From positions 1 to 11,993 of the forward strand of contig JAEYVS010000101.1 in assembly GCA_023429265.1 (NCBI GenBank): DNA of 11,993 nucleotides, read 5' to 3'. The DNA is from Bacteroidota bacterium (GTDB lineage: Bacteria; Bacteroidota; Ignavibacteria; Tepidaquicellales; Tepidaquicellaceae). Shown piece by piece: positions 1 to 8,265 of this stretch; the first letter of the stretch is position 1; each line of letters starts with the position of its first letter. The position numbers and the translations under genes are program-made. The notes below the pieces were generated by a model. It was not told the origin of the DNA, did not search any database, and saw only the letters and a program-made list of their open reading frames with translations.

Positions 1-30
1 AATAACAGAGGTAGTAAGTGATCTTTTCAT
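1..30 (-). CDS. possible 5' end of a divergent secreted-protein gene (partial)
   Basis: Leftward ATG at 30-28 opens a frame that stays open to the window edge and reads MKRSLTTSVI. A basic start followed by small and hydrophobic residues would suit the beginning of a signal peptide. An AAGGG Shine-Dalgarno-like motif lies 8 nt upstream of the ATG, which is why I list it. Only ten codons are visible, so neither the gene nor its product can be confirmed. If real, it is transcribed away from the sigma-54 activator gene at 211. Confidence 0.3.
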   Translation of the reverse strand, partial: MKRSLTTSVI

Positions 31-210
31 TATTCTTACCCTTAATTTTAGTTAAAATTATGCATAATTAAATGGTTTTAGGGGGAGCTATTTAAAATTA
101 ATCATTTTAAATATAATATCAAATTGAATTTTTGAATTCTATTATTTCCCCCCTCTTTCTATCTTTAATAACCCCTCTAATAATGCTATATTTACCATTA
201 TTTTAAGATT
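31..210. other. AT-rich intergenic region, probably divergent promoters
   Basis: There is no credible gene in this strongly AT-rich stretch. It separates the possible leftward gene at 1-30 from the rightward sigma-54 activator gene. On the plus strand, TATAAT at 112-117 is a perfect -10-like hexamer but has no good -35 partner. TATCTTTA (160-167) and TATATTTA (187-194) each match the Bacteroidetes -7 box TAnnTTTG at 7 of 8 positions, again without a correctly spaced -33 TTTG. I saw no -24/-12 sigma-54 promoter. The region probably holds promoters, but none can be pinned down. Confidence 0.4.
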
Positions 211-1335
211 ATGAGATATTTGCTTTTAGGCGATTCGGTACAGATAAAGGAGTTAAATGAGACCATTAAGCAGGTCGCGCCGACAAATATCAGTGTTCTT
301 ATTACAGGTGAGAGCGGCACCGGCAAGGAAGTCGCCGCGAATGCGATATATAAGCAGAGTTCGAGAAAGGATAAGCCTCTCATTACCGTGAACTGTGGCG
401 CAATACCGGAGGGAATAATCGAGAGCGAGCTATTCGGACACGAAAAAGGAGCATTCACAGGAGCTATCGACAGTCGGGAGGGGTATTTTGAAATGGCAGA
501 TAAGGGTACCATCTTCCTGGACGAGATCGGTGAAATGCCATTATTGACACAAGTGAAACTATTACGGGTGCTTGAATCAGGTGAGTTTATGCGTGTAGGC
601 GGCAATAAGAAGATCAAAGTTGACGTGCGTGTCATAGCGGCTACGAATAAAGACCTCTCGAAAGAAGTTCTTAATAAGAATTTCAGGGAGGATCTTTATT
701 TCAGGTTAAAATCGATTAACCTGCACATTCCTCCTCTCAGGGAAAGAAAAGCGGACATCGTAGTTTTATTCGATCACTTTGTAAATTCATTCTGCAGAGA
801 GAATAGCGTTGTCTTTCACGGCATCGATGAAAATGCAATGGATTACCTGATAAATTACCATTGGCCCGGTAATGCCAGGGAGCTGAAAAATTTTATAGAG
901 AGCGTGATAGTGCTTAATCCGGATGTAAAACTTACTCTGGATATCGTCAGGAGGCATTTACAGCCCGCCCGTGACGAAAGTTCTACGCTCCCGGCGCTTA
1001 CTGTGAGCAAAAACCCCGACTTTAACGAATTGCGGGGAAATGAGCTTTTGATACGGGCGCTGGCGGAAATAAAGTCCGACATAATAGACCTGAGAAATCA
1101 CGTTTACAGGCTTGAATCAAGCAACGGAAAGCAGCAGGATAAGTATGATTTTGTAATACCGCGCGAAAAGATGACTGAGATGGATTTTGATGAGATAGAG
1201 CGGGAGGTACTCGTTTATCTGCTTAAAGAAAATCACTGGAATGTGTCAAAGGTATCGGATATTTTGAAGCAGTCGCCCCGTAACATATACAGAAAGATCA
1301 GTAAATATCACATTAGAGAGGAAGATCATAATTAA
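211..1335 (+). CDS. sigma-54-dependent transcriptional activator, no N-terminal sensor domain
   Basis: AAA+ bacterial enhancer-binding protein of 374 aa that should remodel sigma-54 RNA polymerase for open-complex formation. The AAA+ domain begins almost at residue 1: Walker A GESGTGKE (33-40), the sigma-54-contacting loop GAFTGA (80-85), Walker B with D104-E105, an FREDLYFRL segment (158-166) in the arginine-finger region, and sensor II WPGNAREL (218-225). A linker of about 75 residues leads to a C-terminal Fis-type helix-turn-helix (about 330-366). No response-regulator receiver, GAF or PAS domain is present, so the activating signal is unknown. ATG 211 is the first ATG after an in-frame TAA at 181-183; the upstream sequence has no clear Shine-Dalgarno motif. 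The lptE-like gene follows after 1 nt. In Bacteroidota and Chlorobiota this kind of activator is commonly found beside lptE. The family is certain; the regulon is not visible here. Confidence 0.93.
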   Translation: MRYLLLGDSVQIKELNETIKQVAPTNISVLITGESGTGKEVAANAIYKQSSRKDKPLITVNCGAIPEGIIESELFGHEKGAFTGAIDSREGYFEMADKGTIFLDEIGEMPLLTQVKLLRVLESGEFMRVGGNKKIKVDVRVIAATNKDLSKEVLNKNFREDLYFRLKSINLHIPPLRERKADIVVLFDHFVNSFCRENSVVFHGIDENAMDYLINYHWPGNARELKNFIESVIVLNPDVKLTLDIVRRHLQPARDESSTLPALTVSKNPDFNELRGNELLIRALAEIKSDIIDLRNHVYRLESSNGKQQDKYDFVIPREKMTEMDFDEIEREVLVYLLKENHWNVSKVSDILKQSPRNIYRKISKYHIREEDHN

Positions 1336-1336
1336 G

Positions 1337-1837
1337 ATGAAAAGATACGTACTACTCATATTATTGTCATTAATGGTTTTTTCGGGATGCAATTACGGAT
1401 TCCGCGGGAAAAATCCCCCGCCGGGAATAAGCACGCTTAACATTCCATTATTCGAGAATACAAGCGGTTTTGCTGAATCCGATATCCGTGAGAAATTCAC
1501 CGAGTCACTGAAAAACAAGATCGTATCCGATAATACTTTTCTGCTGACCGATAAGGAGCAGGCTGACGGAATGCTGACCTGTAATATTGCCACGGTAACA
1601 GATGAACCACTGGTTATATCAGGAAATGAACAGGTATCAAAACGGAAGATTACCATAACAATTAGTGTTGACTTCCAGAACCTAAAGACAACAAAGCAAA
1701 TATGGCAGAGAAATTTCGTAAATTACGGTGAGTACAATTCTTCTTCAGGAAGTTTCTCCGAACGGCTTGTCGGTGTAAACGAAGCAATTGAAAAAATCAC
1801 CGAAGACATTATCAACGACTTAACTTCAAACTGGTAG
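1337..1837 (+). CDS. lptE: LptE-like outer membrane lipoprotein (LPS assembly)
   Basis: Predicted lipoprotein of 166 aa. A short basic N-terminus and hydrophobic core (about 4-16) lead to a lipobox VFSGC with the acylated cysteine at residue 18. The mature part opens with N-Y-G-F-R-G and then PPGISTLNIPLFENTSG, typical of the LptE family in Bacteroidota and relatives. LptE partners LptD to insert lipopolysaccharide into the outer leaflet of the outer membrane. Phe at -3 of the lipobox is less usual than Leu. The gene starts 1 nt after the sigma-54 activator stop, so the two are probably co-transcribed and translationally coupled. A purine-rich GAGAGGAAG at 1316-1324 is a possible, rather distant, ribosome binding site. 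The call rests on the N-terminal motif, lipobox, size and neighbourhood; the distal half is divergent. Confidence 0.8.
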   Translation: MKRYVLLILLSLMVFSGCNYGFRGKNPPPGISTLNIPLFENTSGFAESDIREKFTESLKNKIVSDNTFLLTDKEQADGMLTCNIATVTDEPLVISGNEQVSKRKITITISVDFQNLKTTKQIWQRNFVNYGEYNSSSGSFSERLVGVNEAIEKITEDIINDLTSNW

Positions 1838-1847
1838 AAGTATCATA

Positions 1848-3362
1848 ATGCAGATAGAAAGCATAATCCTCATTACATACATTACATCTCTTACTATTCT
1901 TTTCCTGTTCGGAGCTCACGGATACACAATGATATACTATTACTTCCGGACATTCAAACAACGCACCGATGACCTTTCACTCGAAGATCTGCATTTAAAA
2001 GAGTACCCTGTAGTCACCATTCAGCTCCCTATGTTTAATGAGAGATATGTTTCCACCCGCCTGGTTGACTGCTGTATGAGGATCGAATACCCAAAGGATA
2101 AGCTGGAATTTCAGGTACTCGATGATTCTACGGATGATACTACGGAAATAATTCAAAATCACATCCAGAAATACATCGACCAGGGATATGACATAAAGCT
2201 CATACACAGAACAGACAGGTCGGGTTATAAAGCCGGAGCCTTAAAAGAGGGCTTGAAAACCGCTCGCGGAGAATATGTAGCAATTTTTGATGCTGATTTT
2301 ATTCCGAGAAAAAAATTCTTATTAAGAACGCTCCCCTATTTCTTTAAGATTGAAAAGCTGGGACTTGTTCAAACGCGATGGGAGCACCTGAACCGTGAGT
2401 ACTCTCTCATCACAAAGACCCAGGCAATGGCTCTCGACGGACATTTTGTCATCGAGCAGGCAGTCCGGAACAGGGCAGGGTTTTTCATCAATTTTAACGG
2501 AACCGCGGGCATCTGGAAAAAAGAATGCATAATCGACGCGGGAAACTGGGAAGCTGACACGCTTACAGAAGACCTCGACCTCTCATACAGAGCGCAAATG
2601 AAGGGATGGAAATTTAAATATCTCATAAACTTTACCTCTCCTGCCGAGCTTCCGGCTGAGATTAATTCCCTGAAGTCGCAGCAGTTCAGGTGGACCAAGG
2701 GAGCTATTGAGACTGCAAAGAAAATATTTCCGCGCGTGATCAAATCCAAAATGCCATTCGGAGAAAAAGTACAGTCATTTGTCCATTTATGGAGCAATCT
2801 TGCCTATCCGTTTATTCTAATATGCGCTATATTAACAGTACCGGTGCTTCTGATAAAGCTTGCAGGTCATTACGATAATGTATACAAATTCATGTCGGTC
2901 TTTGTATTCGCATTCATAGGTTCATTTTTATTTTACCTCTATTCTCAAAAAGACGTTTACACTGACTGGCAAAAACGCATTATTTATTTCCCTTTGTTTC
3001 TTGCAGGCAGCATGGGTCTTTCGGTAAACAACACCAGAGCAGTTTTTGAGGGTCTATTTGGAAAGAAAAGTGAATTTGTACGCACTCCGAAGTTCAACAT
3101 TAAGGCTGCCGGTGATAAATGGATGGATAAGTCATACCAGATGAAAAAGATTCCCTTCACCTCATACATAGAAGGATTTCTGGCTTTATACTGCGGGTCC
3201 GGCGTGGTCATCGCAATTGCAAATGCTCAGATTGCCGCAGTACCTTTCCAGCTTATGTTCACTGCAGGGTTTGGAATGATGGCGGTATTATCAATACGAC
3301 AGGTGGTAATGACAAATAAAGCGATATCCCGGAAAATGAAACTTGCTCAGAGCCATGGATAA
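1848..3362 (+). CDS. membrane GT2 glycosyltransferase, cellulose synthase/CslA-like
   Basis: Processive-type family 2 glycosyltransferase of 504 aa. One N-terminal membrane helix (about 3-27) precedes a cytoplasmic GT-A domain with the full catalytic set: LDDS (D92, D93), DAD (148-150), TED (240-242) and QQFRW (278-282), the QxxRW signature. Hydrophobic segments follow at about 315-337, 348-365, 441-462 and 466-485. Stretches such as GYKAGALKEGLK, VAIFDADF and FNGTAGIW resemble plant CslA (mannan synthase) and its bacterial relatives more than BcsA, and no PilZ domain is present. Substrate and product are therefore unknown; a beta-linked glucan or mannan is one possibility. The start lies 10 nt after lptE, and its last 8 nt overlap the TPR gene, so it sits in the same transcript. 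It is probably an inner membrane enzyme for an envelope or exported polysaccharide. Confidence 0.88.
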   Translation: MQIESIILITYITSLTILFLFGAHGYTMIYYYFRTFKQRTDDLSLEDLHLKEYPVVTIQLPMFNERYVSTRLVDCCMRIEYPKDKLEFQVLDDSTDDTTEIIQNHIQKYIDQGYDIKLIHRTDRSGYKAGALKEGLKTARGEYVAIFDADFIPRKKFLLRTLPYFFKIEKLGLVQTRWEHLNREYSLITKTQAMALDGHFVIEQAVRNRAGFFINFNGTAGIWKKECIIDAGNWEADTLTEDLDLSYRAQMKGWKFKYLINFTSPAELPAEINSLKSQQFRWTKGAIETAKKIFPRVIKSKMPFGEKVQSFVHLWSNLAYPFILICAILTVPVLLIKLAGHYDNVYKFMSVFVFAFIGSFLFYLYSQKDVYTDWQKRIIYFPLFLAGSMGLSVNNTRAVFEGLFGKKSEFVRTPKFNIKAAGDKWMDKSYQMKKIPFTSYIEGFLALYCGSGVVIAIANAQIAAVPFQLMFTAGFGMMAVLSIRQVVMTNKAISRKMKLAQSHG

Positions 3363-4110
3363 TCTCAATGCCTACATAGATAATCTCAAGCGTTCGCTGA
3401 ATGAAAAGATGTTCTCACCGGTATTCATAAGATTAGCTAATGTATATTTCCTCAATAAGCAATATGAGTCCTGTATCAACGTCTGCAAGACAGGTTTACT
3501 GATATATCCGGATTACCTTACACCGAAAGTATTGATACTGCGTTCGTTATTAAAGTTGGGCCATATAGACGAAGCCGAAAAATACTTCAATGAGATTGAG
3601 AGTAAGATCATTCATATGCCTATTCATTCAAAGTTTAAAGAAAGTCTAACCCGGCTAAAGCAGGAGCCTAACCAGGAGAGGATTTTTTATAATTTTACAA
3701 AATCTCCCAAACTTAAATTCGAAGACAATAGAGAATCACTTCTGTCAGTCTTCGGGAAATCAAAGCCAAAGACTGTCAAAGATGACTCTCCCGATCCGGA
3801 AAAGCTTGAAGAAAAACTTAATGAGGAAACTTTTACCAATATCCTTTCCAAATTTATGGAGCTTGAGTTAAGTGGAAAGGACATCGTTTCCGAGAAAAGT
3901 TCGAGCAGCAGTAATGCGGATAAGGAATTGTTTGGAAAGATAAAAATTGTTACAGAAACCTTAGCAGACATTTATGCTCAGCAGGGTAATTTTAAAGAAG
4001 CATTTAACGCGTACAATTTACTGTTAAGGGCAGGTTCTCACAATAAAAAGCGGATCGAAACTAAACTTCTCGAACTCGAACGCATCAGCTTTCAGTCCGA
4101 GGATCACTGA
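3355..4110 (+). CDS. tetratricopeptide-repeat protein
   Basis: Soluble-looking protein of 251 aa with no signal peptide or membrane helix. TPR-like helical pairs occur at about 22-53 and 56-85 (the second with GHIDEAEKYFNEI) and again near the C-terminus at about 197-242 (ADIYAQQGNFKEAFNAYNLLL). A charged, low-complexity linker lies between (about 110-190, including SSSSS). TPR arrays bind other proteins, so a scaffold role for the preceding glycosyltransferase is plausible but only inferred from coupling. I chose ATG 3355, which overlaps the glycosyltransferase stop by 8 nt; an in-frame TTG at 3343 would add four residues. The stop interleaves with that of the convergent NFACT gene. I do not recognise a named family beyond TPR. 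Confidence 0.8.
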   Translation: MDNLNAYIDNLKRSLNEKMFSPVFIRLANVYFLNKQYESCINVCKTGLLIYPDYLTPKVLILRSLLKLGHIDEAEKYFNEIESKIIHMPIHSKFKESLTRLKQEPNQERIFYNFTKSPKLKFEDNRESLLSVFGKSKPKTVKDDSPDPEKLEEKLNEETFTNILSKFMELELSGKDIVSEKSSSSSNADKELFGKIKIVTETLADIYAQQGNFKEAFNAYNLLLRAGSHNKKRIETKLLELERISFQSEDH

Positions 4111-5696
4111 CCTAAATCATCCGGCAGCCCCGGCTTAACATTCACCACCTTTTCTCTCATCATAATCACCGCCCCGGCTTTAGCGCCTTTAGGTTTTTTC
4201 ACGAATTTCTTTTCGCAATATGCCACGGGTATCATTGATGCATTCCTTGCCTTGCTGTAGTACGCGCTAATGGCTGCAGCTTTCTTAATGATATCCTTAT
4301 TTACATCATCTTTCTTACCTGCGACCTTTAAAACGGTATGCGAGCCGCTGGAGCCTCTAACGTGAAACCATAGGTCGTGAGGAGCGGCATATTTTGTTGT
4401 TAATAGATCATTAGCCTTGCTGTCCTTACCTACCCATACTTCATACTTATCGCTTAATACAAATTTCCTGAAACGGCTTGTTTCATCCGGTTTTCCTTCT
4501 TTTATTGCTTCCTTTTCCAGTTTCTTTATGTCTTTAAAATCCTCGATACTTTCAAGTTCATTCATTTCCTTTGTCAGTTTTTCTTTCTCACGCTCAAATA
4601 CTTTCACCTTTCTCTCGATTTCTGAAATTGCATTTTTTTGTTTTTTGTACTTATCGTAATAATAATTCGCGTTCTCAGCCGGGGTCAGGTCCTTCTTCAG
4701 TTTTATTTTAATCTTTCCGGTCGATGCCGGGTCATCCAGTTCCAGGTACTCATCCCCTTCATTTATTGAAACTAGATTAGCTAAAATCAGATCACCGTGA
4801 ATTTTATGTCTTTCAGCCTGCTTAAACTCCTCGATAGTTGAATTCAGATTTTTAATGTTTCCTTCTATGTTGGCAATTTCTTTTTTGAGTTTGCTGATTT
4901 TACTGCCGAGAACATCCTTAGTCTTGTCCTCTTTGTATCTGAACCGGTTTTGATATTCGATCATACTATTAATATTGTCGAATTCCAATTTTCCATATCC
5001 TTTTATATGCTCCAGTTCCATAAGGGATGTTTTGATATCATCTTCCTTACTGTAGAATATATATTTCGGTGCAGTCAGATTTTTGCTTAAGGTCTCAAAT
5101 TCTTCCTTAATAAGCCCTTCATTGCCTTCAACATTGTCATCTTCATTCAATCCAACCCTGAATAGAACTTCCTTCTGATACAAATTCCCAAATTCGCTGA
5201 AATTTTGCTTTACGTATTCCTTTACATTCCGGGGTTGATCTTTAAAGTGCTTTAGACGAGCCGGGAAGATTTCCTCAACACCCTTCTGTAATAATTCATT
5301 TCGTTCCTTAAAGGCATTCATTATTACGCCGTCTTTTACCAATAAGCAGTTATAATTACCGCGTATAAACGAGAACATAAGATGGTTTCCTCCATCGAGT
5401 TCCATATCGATTACCCGGTCCTCATTATACAATGCAGCTCCGGTAATCTTCATTCCTGTAAGCTCCGGGAAAAGTGCCGCGACATTCTTCTTTGCCCTGG
5501 AAAAACTCTCCCTCAGAAGTAAATATTCCGATTTTTTAGCAATGGAAAATTCAAGAAATGACACACTGTCTCCGCGCGTAAGTCCAAATACAAGCTTATC
5601 CTTCTCCTGGGTAAATGCTTCCTCGATGGTAAATCCCGTAAGATTTCCATTCAAAAAACCTGCCAATTCTTTTATGTGATAATAATTCTTGTCCAT
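4104..5696 (-). CDS. rqcH: NFACT-family ribosome quality control protein, RqcH-like
   Basis: Protein of 530 aa of the NFACT/Rqc2/RqcH family, often annotated as fibronectin-binding protein FbpA or DUF814. The NFACT-N part (about 1-200) carries the D93-R94 pair in NEDRVIDMEL, matching the Asp-Arg pair that RqcH needs for tRNA recruitment. Two coiled-coil arms follow (about 262-295 and 350-400, rich in K and E). The C-terminal NFACT-R domain contains PHDLWFHVRGSSGSHTVL (439-456) and a late VKKPKGAKAGAV (499-510). RqcH binds stalled 60S-like 50S subunits carrying peptidyl-tRNA and adds alanine tails that mark the nascent chain for degradation. The ATG at 5696 has no Shine-Dalgarno motif; the leader is AT-rich. 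Upstream is the atp operon terminator, so it probably has its own promoter. It converges on the TPR gene with a 7-nt overlap. Confidence 0.88.
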   Translation of the reverse strand: MDKNYYHIKELAGFLNGNLTGFTIEEAFTQEKDKLVFGLTRGDSVSFLEFSIAKKSEYLLLRESFSRAKKNVAALFPELTGMKITGAALYNEDRVIDMELDGGNHLMFSFIRGNYNCLLVKDGVIMNAFKERNELLQKGVEEIFPARLKHFKDQPRNVKEYVKQNFSEFGNLYQKEVLFRVGLNEDDNVEGNEGLIKEEFETLSKNLTAPKYIFYSKEDDIKTSLMELEHIKGYGKLEFDNINSMIEYQNRFRYKEDKTKDVLGSKISKLKKEIANIEGNIKNLNSTIEEFKQAERHKIHGDLILANLVSINEGDEYLELDDPASTGKIKIKLKKDLTPAENANYYYDKYKKQKNAISEIERKVKVFEREKEKLTKEMNELESIEDFKDIKKLEKEAIKEGKPDETSRFRKFVLSDKYEVWVGKDSKANDLLTTKYAAPHDLWFHVRGSSGSHTVLKVAGKKDDVNKDIIKKAAAISAYYSKARNASMIPVAYCEKKFVKKPKGAKAGAVIMMREKVVNVKPGLPDDLGQ

Positions 5697-5742
5697 TAAA
5701 ATAAACTAATACAATTAATAATCAAAGATGGCTTATATAAAC

Positions 5743-5778
5743 AAAAAAACCAACTCCTAAACTACGGAATTGGTTTTT
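5743..5778 (-). terminator. intrinsic terminator of the atp operon
   Basis: Downstream of atpG in the direction of transcription. Arms 5770-5778 and 5745-5753 form a perfect 9-bp stem (TTGGTTTTT with AAAAACCAA). After one mismatch it continues for 3 bp (GGA with TCC) around an 8-nt loop (5758-5765). On the minus strand the structure ends in seven T residues (5743-5749). Because the stem is flanked by A and T runs it could also work in the other direction, though no rightward gene needs it. Confidence 0.75.
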
Positions 5779-5800
5779 ATGCTTATTAACCTAATACCTT

Positions 5801-6691
5801 TTAGCTTTCTTTTAGAGCCTCCGCTCCACCCACGATCTCAAGTATTTCCTTCGTAATTGCTGCCTGTCTTGCTCTATTGAACTGAAGTTTAAGTTCTATC
5901 AGGAGATCGTCTGCATTCTTTGTCGCGGTTTCCATGGCTGTCATTCTCGCACCCTGTTCTGCAGCATTAGACTCCAGTATGCCCTTCCAGAACTGTGTTG
6001 CTAGCTTCCTGGGAATAAGATCGTTCAATATCTTCTCTATGCTTGGCTCGTATATGTAATCAATGTTTGTTTTCTTTTCCGGCGTACCATCTTTACTTTC
6101 CTTTTTCTCAGTCAGCTTATCGCTCCCCAGCGGAAGGAATTGTTCCCTTGTTGGAACCTGCTTAACAACCGAATGAAACTCATTGAATATTACATCCACG
6201 TGATCCCATTTCTTATTCAGATATCCATTTACAAGCTCATTTACTATTTCCTGTGATCTCTCGACTCTAAGGTCATTAAACATATCGGATATCCCTCTTA
6301 CCAGGTTATAATCTCTGACCTTAAAATAATCATTTGCTTTTCTGCCTACTGCAAATATCATAGTGTCTTTGCCTAATCCATTAATGTAGTTTGATGCAAA
6401 TTTAAGCAGGTTTGAATTAAACGAACCGGCAAGCCCCCTATCGGAAGAGACTACTACAACAACTCTTTTGTGTACGGTCCTTTCTTCCATTAAAGGATTT
6501 ACTATTTCGGTCGATGCGTCCACTAGGTGATTTAACAGCTCATTGATCTTGTTCGCGTATGGACGTGCCGTTGTAATTCGCTCCTGTGCGCGTCTTAGTT
6601 TCGCGGCAGCCACCATCTTCATTGCTTTGGTGATCTTCTGCGTGTTTCGTACCGCGCCAATCCTGCCTTTTATTTCTTTTAATGTAGCCAA
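5801..6691 (-). CDS. atpG: F1Fo ATP synthase gamma subunit
   Basis: Central rotor shaft of F1, 296 aa. The N-terminal helix ATLKEIKGRIGAVRNTQKIT, then KAMKMVAAAKLRRAQ, and the C-terminal helix with ARMTAMETATKNADDL, FNRARQAAITKEILEIVGGAEAL are the two halves of the coiled coil that turns inside the alpha3beta3 ring. VVVSSDRGLAGSFN (about 77-90) is the conserved core. A small lysine- and glutamate-rich insertion near residue 200 gives a slightly longer protein than E. coli gamma. The start codon is TTG (6689-6691), supported by the conserved N-terminus and a good AAAGGA ribosome binding site. It is the last gene of the operon, 14 nt after atpA, and is followed by the terminator. Confidence 0.97.
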   Translation of the reverse strand: MATLKEIKGRIGAVRNTQKITKAMKMVAAAKLRRAQERITTARPYANKINELLNHLVDASTEIVNPLMEERTVHKRVVVVVSSDRGLAGSFNSNLLKFASNYINGLGKDTMIFAVGRKANDYFKVRDYNLVRGISDMFNDLRVERSQEIVNELVNGYLNKKWDHVDVIFNEFHSVVKQVPTREQFLPLGSDKLTEKKESKDGTPEKKTNIDYIYEPSIEKILNDLIPRKLATQFWKGILESNAAEQGARMTAMETATKNADDLLIELKLQFNRARQAAITKEILEIVGGAEALKES

Positions 6692-6697
6692 CTACTG

Positions 6698-6703
6698 TCC
6701 TTT
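6698..6703 (-). promoter_or_regulatory. ribosome binding site that fixes the TTG start of atpG
   Basis: AAAGGA on the minus strand, 6 nt before the TTG at 6691-6689 and just after the atpA stop codon. It shows that Shine-Dalgarno-type initiation is used here, and it supports the TTG over any later ATG, which would cut into the conserved N-terminal helix of gamma. Confidence 0.75.
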
Positions 6704-6705
6704 AT

Positions 6706-8235
6706 TTATGCTGTTTGACTTATTGCAGATAAAAATCGCTCAGTGAAATCCTTTAATACCGTATCGAGCTTTCCTCTCATCTCATCTGTCATTTCCTGTT
6801 TAGACTTAATGTCTGTCAATATCTCACTATGCATATTATCCATTTCAGACAGAAAATCAGATTCGTATTGTCTGACCTTTTCCACAGGAACCTCATCCAG
6901 ATATCCCTGTGTACCTGCATAGAGGATTACAACCTGCTTTTCTACCGGCATCGGTGAATACTGTTTCTGCTTCAGGATTTCCACGAGTCTCTGCCCTCTC
7001 GTAAGCTGCTGAGTAGTAGCTTTATCCAGGTCAGAACCGAATTTCGCAAAAGCCTCAAGCTCTCTGTACTGCGCAAGGTCAAGCCTCATTGTACCCGCAA
7101 CCTTCTTCATAGCTTTGATCTGAGCAGCTCCACCTACCCGTGATACCGAGATACCTACGTTGATAGCAGGTCTTACACCGGCGTTAAACAGGTTAGGCTC
7201 AAGATATATCTGCCCGTCTGTGATCGAGATCACATTTGTAGGAATGTAAGCTGATACGTCACCTTCCTGCGTTTCAATTACAGGAAGCGCTGTCAGGCTT
7301 CCGCCGCCTAGGTCCGCAGAAAGCTTAGATGCTCTCTCGAGCAGTCTTGAGTGAAGATAGAAAATGTCCCCCGGATAAGCTTCACGTCCCGGTGGCCTTC
7401 TTAATAAAAGTGAAACTTCTCTGTATGCTGCAGCCTGCTTTGATAGATCGTCATAGATCACAAGCGCGTGCTTTCCATTATCTCTGAAATACTCTCCAAG
7501 AGTTGCCCCTGAGTATGGCGCGATGAACTGCATCGGAGCCGGGTCGGAAGCTGTAGCTGAAATAACGGTTGTGTACTCCATTGCGCCTGCATCTTCAAGA
7601 GCTCTTACTACCTGAGCCACTGTCGAACCCTTTTGCCCGATGGCCACATATATGCAATATACGTCTGTATCTTTCTGATTAATGATTGTGTCGATGGCAA
7701 CAGCTGTTTTACCTGTCTGCCTGTCACCGATGATAAGTTCTCTCTGCCCTCTTCCAATCGGAATCATAGCATCGACTGCTTTTAGTCCAGTCTGTAGAGG
7801 CTGATTTACCGGCGCTCTCTGAATAACACCAAGCGCTTTTCTTTCTATCGGGAGAAACTTGTCTGTCTTTATCTCGCCTTTTCCGTCTATAGGCTGTCCG
7901 AGAGGGTTAATTACCCTGCCGAGCATTGCCTCACCTACGGGCATCGAAGCAATTCTTCCGGTCCTCTTAACCGTGTCACCTTCTTTAACGAGTGATGAGT
8001 CACCGAAAAGAATACAACCAACGTTGTCTTCTTCGAGGTTAAGAGCGATACCTACTACGCCGTTAGGGAATTCGATAAGCTCACTTGCCATACACTTCGT
8101 AAGACCGTAAACTCTCGCTACCCCGTCACCAACGTATAGTACCGTACCTACTTCATATATGTCTAATTCCTTTTCAAATCCTGAGAGCTGCTTAAGCAGT
8201 ATCGAGGAAACTTCATCGGATTTTACATCAACCAT
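6706..8235 (-). CDS. atpA: F1Fo ATP synthase alpha subunit
   Basis: Non-catalytic nucleotide-binding subunit of the F1 head, 509 aa, normal length. An N-terminal beta-barrel domain (with VGDGVARVYGL, 35-44) is followed by the nucleotide-binding domain with P-loop GDRQTGKT (170-177). The region VISITDGQIYLEPNLFNAG and then NVGISVSRVGGAAQ carries the conserved arginine that contacts the catalytic site of the beta subunit, and the helical C-terminal domain follows. The ATG at 8235 has CAGGAG (8245-8250) upstream at 9-nt spacing. It lies 30 nt after atpH and 14 nt before atpG. The partner beta subunit gene is not in this window. Confidence 0.98.
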   Translation of the reverse strand: MVDVKSDEVSSILLKQLSGFEKELDIYEVGTVLYVGDGVARVYGLTKCMASELIEFPNGVVGIALNLEEDNVGCILFGDSSLVKEGDTVKRTGRIASMPVGEAMLGRVINPLGQPIDGKGEIKTDKFLPIERKALGVIQRAPVNQPLQTGLKAVDAMIPIGRGQRELIIGDRQTGKTAVAIDTIINQKDTDVYCIYVAIGQKGSTVAQVVRALEDAGAMEYTTVISATASDPAPMQFIAPYSGATLGEYFRDNGKHALVIYDDLSKQAAAYREVSLLLRRPPGREAYPGDIFYLHSRLLERASKLSADLGGGSLTALPVIETQEGDVSAYIPTNVISITDGQIYLEPNLFNAGVRPAINVGISVSRVGGAAQIKAMKKVAGTMRLDLAQYRELEAFAKFGSDLDKATTQQLTRGQRLVEILKQKQYSPMPVEKQVVILYAGTQGYLDEVPVEKVRQYESDFLSEMDNMHSEILTDIKSKQEMTDEMRGKLDTVLKDFTERFLSAISQTA

Positions 8236-8265
8236 TGTTATTTACTCCTGTTGTTATTATAATTT

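Noticed and set aside
2..55. Short rightward frame ending in TAA at 53-55, possible tail of an upstream gene
   Set aside because: Only 17 codons with no recognisable C-terminus, and it conflicts with the better-supported leftward start at 30.
80..154. G-run (81-85) and C-run (148-153) as a long-range stem
   Set aside because: Only about 6 bp across more than 60 nt in AT-rich DNA; likely chance.
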